From: Ignavibacteria bacterium | GTDB lineage: Bacteria; Bacteroidota; Ignavibacteria; Ignavibacteriales; SURF-24 | NCBI GenBank assembly: GCA_025612245.1 | Contig: JAAXKQ010000012.1 | Location: forward strand, 62,001-126,000 | Reading direction: 5' to 3' | DNA length: 64,000 nt | Shown: piece after piece, positions 60,070 to 64,000 of the stretch | Numbering within the stretch: position 1 is the first letter of the stretch | Layout: the number at the start of each line of letters is the position of its first letter | The notes under the pieces: generated by a model | Database searches by the model: none | Told to the model about the DNA's origin: nothing | What the model saw: the letters and a program-made list of their open reading frames with translations, nothing else | Program-made: the position numbers and the translations under genes

Positions 60070-60714
60070 TCAGGCTTTAATTTCCTGGAGCAATTCTTCG
60101 GCTACTTTGTCTACCGGCATGGTGCCGTCGACATACTTGAGCCTTCCCTGTGAAGTGTAATATTCCAGAACGGGTTTAGTTGTGGAGTGGAAAACCTTCA
60201 GCCTGTTGCGTATGACTGATTCTTCGTCGTCTTTTCTCTTAAAGAAGCTGTCTATGCCGTTGCACTTTGGGCAAATCTTCAGGTCCCTAAGGTCGCTGAT
60301 ATTGAAGATATTGCCACAGATTTTGCACGTCAGCCTGTTTGTAAGTCTTTGAACAATGACTTCATCATCCACGTCAATTGCCAGAAAGTACTGGCTGTCT
60401 ACAGGGAGGCTCTTGAGGATTTCGTCCAAAAGTCTGGCCTGCTCCAAAGTTCTTGGATAACCGTCCAGTATGAAGCCTTTTTCGCAGGATTTATCTGAAA
60501 GGACATCTTTAACGATACCTGCCATTATATCATCAGGTACCAGGTTACCGCTTTCAACGAGTTTCTTGGCTTCCAGTCCCAAAGCAGTTTCATTTTTTAT
60601 AGCGTTTCTTAAAATGTCTCCCGTTGAAATGTGCGGGATATCAAGCTTCTCGGAGAGGATATGTGCCTGAGTCCCTTTGCCAACTCCAGGAGCCCCAAAG
60701 ATAACTATTCGCAT
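60070..60714 (-). CDS. adk: Adenylate kinase
   Basis: Interconverts ATP + AMP and 2 ADP. Motifs are the P-loop GAPGVGKGTQ, the AMP-binding HISTGDILR, and LDGYPRTLEQA. The LID carries a zinc-type cysteine set, CKIC and CPKC, as in Gram-positive and many Bacteroidota/Chlorobi adenylate kinases; zinc would stabilise the lid. Its 214 residues match the long form. The gene is convergent with ftsE. Confidence 0.97.
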   Translation of the reverse strand: MRIVIFGAPGVGKGTQAHILSEKLDIPHISTGDILRNAIKNETALGLEAKKLVESGNLVPDDIMAGIVKDVLSDKSCEKGFILDGYPRTLEQARLLDEILKSLPVDSQYFLAIDVDDEVIVQRLTNRLTCKICGNIFNISDLRDLKICPKCNGIDSFFKRKDDEESVIRNRLKVFHSTTKPVLEYYTSQGRLKYVDGTMPVDKVAEELLQEIKA

Positions 60715-60790
60715 TTTTTTGTCCTGAATAATTTTTTCTAATTATATAATCTAATATAAATGAATTATACAATTAAATAAAATCCGGTGT

Positions 60791-61261
60791 CTAATTATTG
60801 GAAGATCTTTTCTTCAGAAAGAACTCTTTCATCAGCCTCTGGCTCTCTTCGGCATAAATCCCGGAAAATACTTTCAGCTTGTGGTTCATTTTTCCGTCCT
60901 CTGCAATATTATACAAAGAGCCGCAGGCTCCGAATTTCGGTTCAAAAATAGAAAAGTAAAGTGAACTAATGCGGGCAGAAATCATTGCGCCCGTACACAT
61001 GACGCAGGGTTCTACGTTTACGTATATGTCGCACTCATTAAGGCGCCAGTCGTGAAGAGTGTTTGCCGCAGAGGTAATTGCAAGGATTTCGGCATGAGCC
61101 GTAGGGTCTTTTAGTTTTTCGGTCTGGTTATAGCCCCGGCCGATGATCCTGTTCTTGTGAACTACCACTGCGCCAATCGGGACTTCATTTTCTTCCAGAG
61201 CCTTTTCAGCCTCACTTAAGGCGGCATACATAAACCTGTATGCTTCTTCTGAAAACAGCAT
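60791..61261 (-). CDS. tadA: tRNA-specific adenosine deaminase
   Basis: Zinc deaminase that converts A34 to inosine in the wobble position of tRNA-Arg(ACG). Catalytic motifs are TAHAEILAI (zinc His and proton-shuttle Glu) and EPCVMC with its two zinc cysteines. At 156 residues it is the normal size. Its likely substrate, tRNA-Arg(ACG), lies just upstream on the same strand (61323-61396), which is a striking but possibly coincidental placement. A short gap separates it from adk. Confidence 0.96.
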   Translation of the reverse strand: MLFSEEAYRFMYAALSEAEKALEENEVPIGAVVVHKNRIIGRGYNQTEKLKDPTAHAEILAITSAANTLHDWRLNECDIYVNVEPCVMCTGAMISARISSLYFSIFEPKFGACGSLYNIAEDGKMNHKLKVFSGIYAEESQRLMKEFFLKKRSSNN

Positions 61262-61322
61262 ATTTGCTCCCGGTTTAAAAAAAGAAATCCTGCCGTTTTA
61301 TAGAAAGGGCAGGATCATTTTG

Positions 61323-61396
61323 TACACCCGTAGGGATTCGAACCCCAAACCTTCTGATCCGTAGTCAGATGCTCTATCCAGTTGAGCTACGGGTGC
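61323..61396 (-). tRNA. tRNA-Arg (ACG)
   Basis: The reverse strand folds into a full cloverleaf of 74 bases: acceptor GCACCCG with CGGGTGT (one G-U), D-stem GCTC/GAGC, anticodon stem TCTGA/TCAGA around loop CTACGGA, 5-base variable loop, and T-arm with TTCGAAT. The anticodon ACG reads CGU/CGC/CGA once A34 is deaminated. CCA is not encoded. A consensus promoter precedes it. Confidence 0.97.
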
Positions 61397-61412
61397 ATCA
61401 AAAAATTGTTTT

Positions 61413-61443
61413 CAAATATAACATTTTAACGTTACAGATACAA
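61413..61443 (-). promoter_or_regulatory. Promoter of tRNA-Arg, TTG-N20-TATATTTG
   Basis: On the reverse strand TTG (61443-61441), a 20-base spacer, then TATATTTG (61420-61413), 17 bases before the tRNA 5' end. It is an exact match to the Bacteroidota consensus and one of the best in the window. Confidence 0.65.
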
Positions 61444-61493
61444 TAGTTCGCAAGGCCTAAAAAGGGCGTAAGTATTCTGAAAGTTCCGGAAAA

Positions 61494-61552
61494 ATAAAAA
61501 AAGAGCCAAGAGCAGGAAGATTTTGTAGCTTCTACGGCAGAATTCTGCTCTT
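61494..61552 (-). terminator. Terminator after the PRC-barrel gene
   Basis: AAGAGCAG (61508-61515) pairs with CTGCTCTT (61545-61552) over a long loop; on the reverse strand a T-run follows. It insulates the tRNA from the gene upstream. Confidence 0.5.
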
Positions 61553-61578
61553 AACTCTGTGTTTATTACGGGAATAAT

Positions 61579-61938
61579 TTATTCAATATCCCAGTAAGGA
61601 CGGTAACCATAATAGCTGTATATATCGGAAACGAACTGCTGATCCGGGTTATCCGGCCAGTTATCTTTATCGAAACCCGGGGCATTTTCCAGCTTCTCCT
61701 TCGGAACATCCAGGTAAAATGCATGTTCTTCTGTAGAAAGCCTTAAAGACTCCCAGGGAATTGCAAAATATTTGTCGCCGATTCCAAGAAAGCCGCCAAA
61801 AGACAAAACTACATAGGCAATTCTGCCGGAATTAACGTCAATCATGATTTCTTCAATTTTTCCCAGGTCCTCGCCCATTGTATTTTTTACGTCATCACCA
61901 GTAATGGTACTTGCCGATAATAAATGATAGTTTTTCAT
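61579..61938 (-). CDS. PRC-barrel domain-containing protein
   Basis: Small cytoplasmic PRC-barrel protein of 119 residues. The barrel core is visible in LGKIEEIMIDVNSGRIAYVVLSFGGFLG and DKYFAIPWESL, and it ends in a Tyr-rich tail (YSYYGYRPYWD). Such proteins are typical of stress-response loci. A longer frame reaches 62034, but AAAGGAGGT lies 4-5 bases before the ATG at 61938, which fixes the start. It follows the lmo0937-like gene by 100 bases. Confidence 0.88.
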   Translation of the reverse strand: MKNYHLLSASTITGDDVKNTMGEDLGKIEEIMIDVNSGRIAYVVLSFGGFLGIGDKYFAIPWESLRLSTEEHAFYLDVPKEKLENAPGFDKDNWPDNPDQQFVSDIYSYYGYRPYWDIE

Positions 61939-62038
61939 TCTACCTCCTTTGTGCTTTTTAAAATAGAGCCCGATGATCCTCTGTCTATAGGCAGGGATTG
62001 CTTTTACCCCTGTGAAAAGAGTCAAAATTAACAAAAGC

Positions 62039-62188
62039 CTATACTACCCGTCGTCCGCTGAAGAGTCTTACCAATGCAATTATTACTGCTACAACCAGCA
62101 GCAGATGAATCAGTCCACCAGCTGTTACTTTGAGGATAAGTCCCAGCAGCCAAAGCACAAACAATACTCCGATTATGGCCCAAATCAT
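62039..62188 (-). CDS. lmo0937-family small membrane protein (49 aa)
   Basis: A very short gene. Reading from ATG 62188 it encodes MIWAIIGVLFVLWLLGLILK, a short polar turn around VTAGGLIH, a second hydrophobic segment LLLVVAVIIALV and a basic end (RLFSGRRVV). This two-helix pattern is that of the lmo0937 family (DUF5670), small membrane proteins found beside stress genes. AGGAG lies 6 bases upstream, which supports the start. It lies upstream of the PRC-barrel gene on the same strand and may be co-transcribed with it. Confidence 0.85.
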   Translation of the reverse strand: MIWAIIGVLFVLWLLGLILKVTAGGLIHLLLVVAVIIALVRLFSGRRVV

Positions 62189-62226
62189 GTTGTACTCCTG
62201 TTGTTAATTAAACATAATTTAGAAAT

Positions 62227-62279
62227 GCAGCATAAGCTTTCCGGAAATCATGCGTTATCCTTCTATTGGACTATGCTGC
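62227..62279. repeat. 8-bp inverted repeat and nearby palindrome upstream of the lmo0937-like gene
   Basis: GCAGCATA (62227-62234) and TATGCTGC (62272-62279) flank a perfect 10-bp palindrome TTTCCGGAAA (62238-62247). They lie 40-90 bases upstream of the reverse-strand small gene and could be operator sites. Confidence 0.35.
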
Positions 62280-62465
62280 CTGTAAGAGAAATCAAGGACT
62301 ATCTCAAAACTAATCTTACTCAATGCGTCTCATATAATAGTATATCTTTTTTGTGTAATTTGTCAATGTTAAACAAAATAACTTGGATCGTAGAAAAAAC
62401 AGAGCCAAAAGCTATCCGATTCACATAAATTAGCTTATATTTATAGCTTAAATTTGAGACCTGGT

Positions 62466-64000
62466 ATGAAGCAGATTTTAAGAGAAAAAGAATTAGAAAG
62501 AGTAATTGAAAAGATAGGAAAAGTAAACTCAAAATTGCTCGCAATCGACAGGCGCTTTTCCTTGATCAGGCTTGGAGTCTTTTTAGCAGGCATTGGCCTG
62601 AGCATAATTCTTTTCACACTGAATAAGGGACTGCCCTCGGCCGCTACCTTTTTCCTTTGCCTTGCTAGCCTTCTTATTTTATCTGTCATGCACGGCAAAG
62701 TCATTCAAAAGCTGAAATTTTATAAAGTTGTTCTCTGGATTAAACAGTCGAATCTTGCAAGGCTGAAGCTGGACTGGGGGAATATCAGGAGTTATTCTTC
62801 GGCTTCTTTTAAGCCTGAGTTCAAGGAAAATGACCTGAACCTTTTAGGAGAAGAATCTCTTCATTTACTGCTCGATACGGCTACCTCAAAAGAGGGAAGC
62901 AGCCTGCTCAGGCAATGGCTGAATGAGCCTGAGCTTTCAGTGGAAAAGATCCGTGAAAAGCAGGAACTCGTCAAAGAGCTTGTTCATCAGGTCAAGTTCA
63001 GGGAAAGCCTCATCAGTTCTGCCTTGCTCTCAGGAAAAATTTTCGACGGGGCGGGAATGCTGGCCTGGATTAAAAAAGAAAGCGTGGAAAAAGAAAAGAA
63101 GCTGAAACTTTTAACATCGGTTTTGTCAGTCCTGGCAGCCATAAATTTACTCTTTATTGTCCTCTACATCATGCACATTATCCCGGGCTACTGGCCCGTT
63201 TCCACGCTGTTATACTTTTCTGTCTATTATATGAATCAAAAGCAAGTGGAGGGGATTCCCGAAGAGACGGACATTCTGAAAAAGGAGCTGGGTAGCTTAA
63301 GCCGCATATTTAATGCCATTGAATCGAACAGGTTCTCAAAATCACCGAGGCTGAAAGACCTATGCCGTCCATTCCTGAGAGAGGAGACCAGGCCATCTTT
63401 TACGATGAAAAAGGTTAACCGGATTATAAATGTCCTTTTATTCAGGAATAATCCTGTAATCTGGTTCTTAATAATTGCAGTTATTCCACTGGATTACATT
63501 TATGCACTTGAGCTGGGAAAACTCAAAAGGAAAATATCTCTTCTGCTGCCTGAATGGTTAGAGGTTTGGTACAGGCTGGAAGCGCTCTCATCAATTGCCA
63601 ATTTTGCTTACCTGAATCCAGGCTATATTTTCCCAAGAATTACCAAAGGCATAATAAATGACGGGAACAAGACTGCCTATTTGAGTGTCCAAGCGATGGG
63701 GCATCCGCTTATACCGGAAAAGAGAAGGGTTAGAAATGATTTTCATCTGGGTCCTTTAAATAGAATTAACCTTATTACCGGTTCAAATATGTCTGGTAAA
63801 AGCACGTTTTTAAGGACAATTGGAATAAATACAGCCCTTGGGCTTGCAGGAGCACCTGTTGATGCTGCAAAGATGGAATTTTGCCTCCTTAGGCTTTTTA
63901 CATGCATTAAGGTAAGCGATTCTGTAACAGACGGGATCTCGTACTTTTATGCCGAAGTAAAAAGGTTAAAAAAACTGCTTGAATTGCTAGAAGAGGAAAA
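62466..64000 (+). CDS. Membrane-anchored MutS-family ATPase, C-terminus cut by window edge
   Basis: About 511 residues are visible. After a charged N-terminal helix come hydrophobic segments near residues 31-75, 218-258 and 322-345, and then a MutS-type ATPase domain with Walker A GSNMSGKST near residue 440. The mismatch-recognition and connector domains of MutS are absent, so it is not a standard mismatch-repair MutS; MutS-related membrane proteins of this kind are known in Bacteroidota with unknown function. The region around SSLLRQWLNEPE resembles the MutS lever/clamp start. The start ATG at 62466 has no clear ribosome-binding site. Confidence 0.8.
   Translation, partial: MKQILREKELERVIEKIGKVNSKLLAIDRRFSLIRLGVFLAGIGLSIILFTLNKGLPSAATFFLCLASLLILSVMHGKVIQKLKFYKVVLWIKQSNLARLKLDWGNIRSYSSASFKPEFKENDLNLLGEESLHLLLDTATSKEGSSLLRQWLNEPELSVEKIREKQELVKELVHQVKFRESLISSALLSGKIFDGAGMLAWIKKESVEKEKKLKLLTSVLSVLAAINLLFIVLYIMHIIPGYWPVSTLLYFSVYYMNQKQVEGIPEETDILKKELGSLSRIFNAIESNRFSKSPRLKDLCRPFLREETRPSFTMKKVNRIINVLLFRNNPVIWFLIIAVIPLDYIYALELGKLKRKISLLLPEWLEVWYRLEALSSIANFAYLNPGYIFPRITKGIINDGNKTAYLSVQAMGHPLIPEKRRVRNDFHLGPLNRINLITGSNMSGKSTFLRTIGINTALGLAGAPVDAAKMEFCLLRLFTCIKVSDSVTDGISYFYAEVKRLKKLLELLEEE

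Noticed and set aside
61939-62034. Longer N-terminus for the PRC-barrel protein
   Set aside because: A strong ribosome-binding site sits before the internal ATG at 61938, and the extra residues show no family similarity.
1-64000. Defence system, prophage or integrative element
   Set aside because: I found no integrase, transposase, restriction-modification, toxin-antitoxin, or phage structural gene, and the genes are mostly housekeeping.

Overview
The window is a 64 kb stretch of a mostly core bacterial chromosome of moderate GC. Both ends cut genes: a zinc alcohol dehydrogenase on the left and a MutS-family ATPase on the right. I place the organism in the Bacteroidota/Chlorobi assemblage, probably near the Ignavibacteria. 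The reasons are a protein with a type IX secretion C-terminal sorting domain, a GWxTD-domain protein, a single-chain 2-oxoglutarate dehydrogenase E1/E2 (Kgd type), and promoters of the form TTG-N19/20-TAnnTTTG, which is the Bacteroidota pattern and not the E. coli one. This placement is an inference; no rRNA is present. There is one tRNA, tRNA-Arg(ACG). I see no insertion sequence, prophage, integrase or CRISPR array.

Layout. 0-11 kb: partial alcohol dehydrogenase, a seven-haem membrane cytochrome c, an OmpA-type lipoprotein, an outer-membrane beta-barrel, a CHASE/PAS/GAF histidine kinase, a lysine/alanine-rich histone-H1-like protein, and nicotinate phosphoribosyltransferase. 11-21 kb: kgd, then glmS followed by a cyclic-2,3-diphosphoglycerate-synthetase-like protein, carbamate kinase and ornithine carbamoyltransferase, then a secreted papain-fold enzyme candidate. 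21-26 kb: an OmpR-type two-component pair, a small lysine-rich secreted protein and an APC permease. 26.7-31.7 kb: a reverse-strand run of ispE, a homocysteine S-methyltransferase homologue and three overlapping GT9 (heptosyltransferase-like) genes. 31.8-39 kb: prmC, dtd, a PGM-like metalloenzyme, comEC, murB and an MFS transporter. 39.5-41.7 kb: a secreted Asp-box repeat protein with a T9SS tail, which looks like an accessory gene. 42-47.6 kb: a TldD/TldE pair (TldD carries a Tat-like signal) and an AAA+/VWA pair on the other strand. 47.9-54.8 kb: alr, an unknown gene, manC, an unusual RpiB-like protein, pyrK, pyrD and folC. 54.9-60 kb: rho, a GWxTD protein, pdxA, a methyltransferase and ftsE. 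60-64 kb: adk, tadA, tRNA-Arg, two small stress-type genes, and the MutS-like protein.

How genes work together. Envelope biogenesis recurs: glmS (amino sugar), murB and alr (peptidoglycan), GT9 enzymes (lipopolysaccharide core), manC (GDP-mannose), ftsE (division) and OmpA-type anchoring. Pyrimidine (pyrK/pyrD), folate (folC), NAD (pncB), PLP (pdxA) and isoprenoid (ispE) synthesis are represented by single steps. Many genes overlap by 4-14 bases, suggesting translational coupling, and convergent pairs are separated by strong bidirectional hairpin terminators.

I found no clear undescribed defence or mobile system. The items most worth a second look are the CpgS-like/carbamate kinase/OTC cluster without arginine deiminase, an RpiB-family protein with its catalytic cysteine replaced by aspartate and a 70-residue N-terminal extension, a Tat-signal TldD paired with a signal-less TldE, GT9 enzymes with paired cysteine clusters (one possibly on a leaderless transcript), a membrane-bound MutS homologue, and a recurring promoter pattern with a nearly fixed 20-base spacer.
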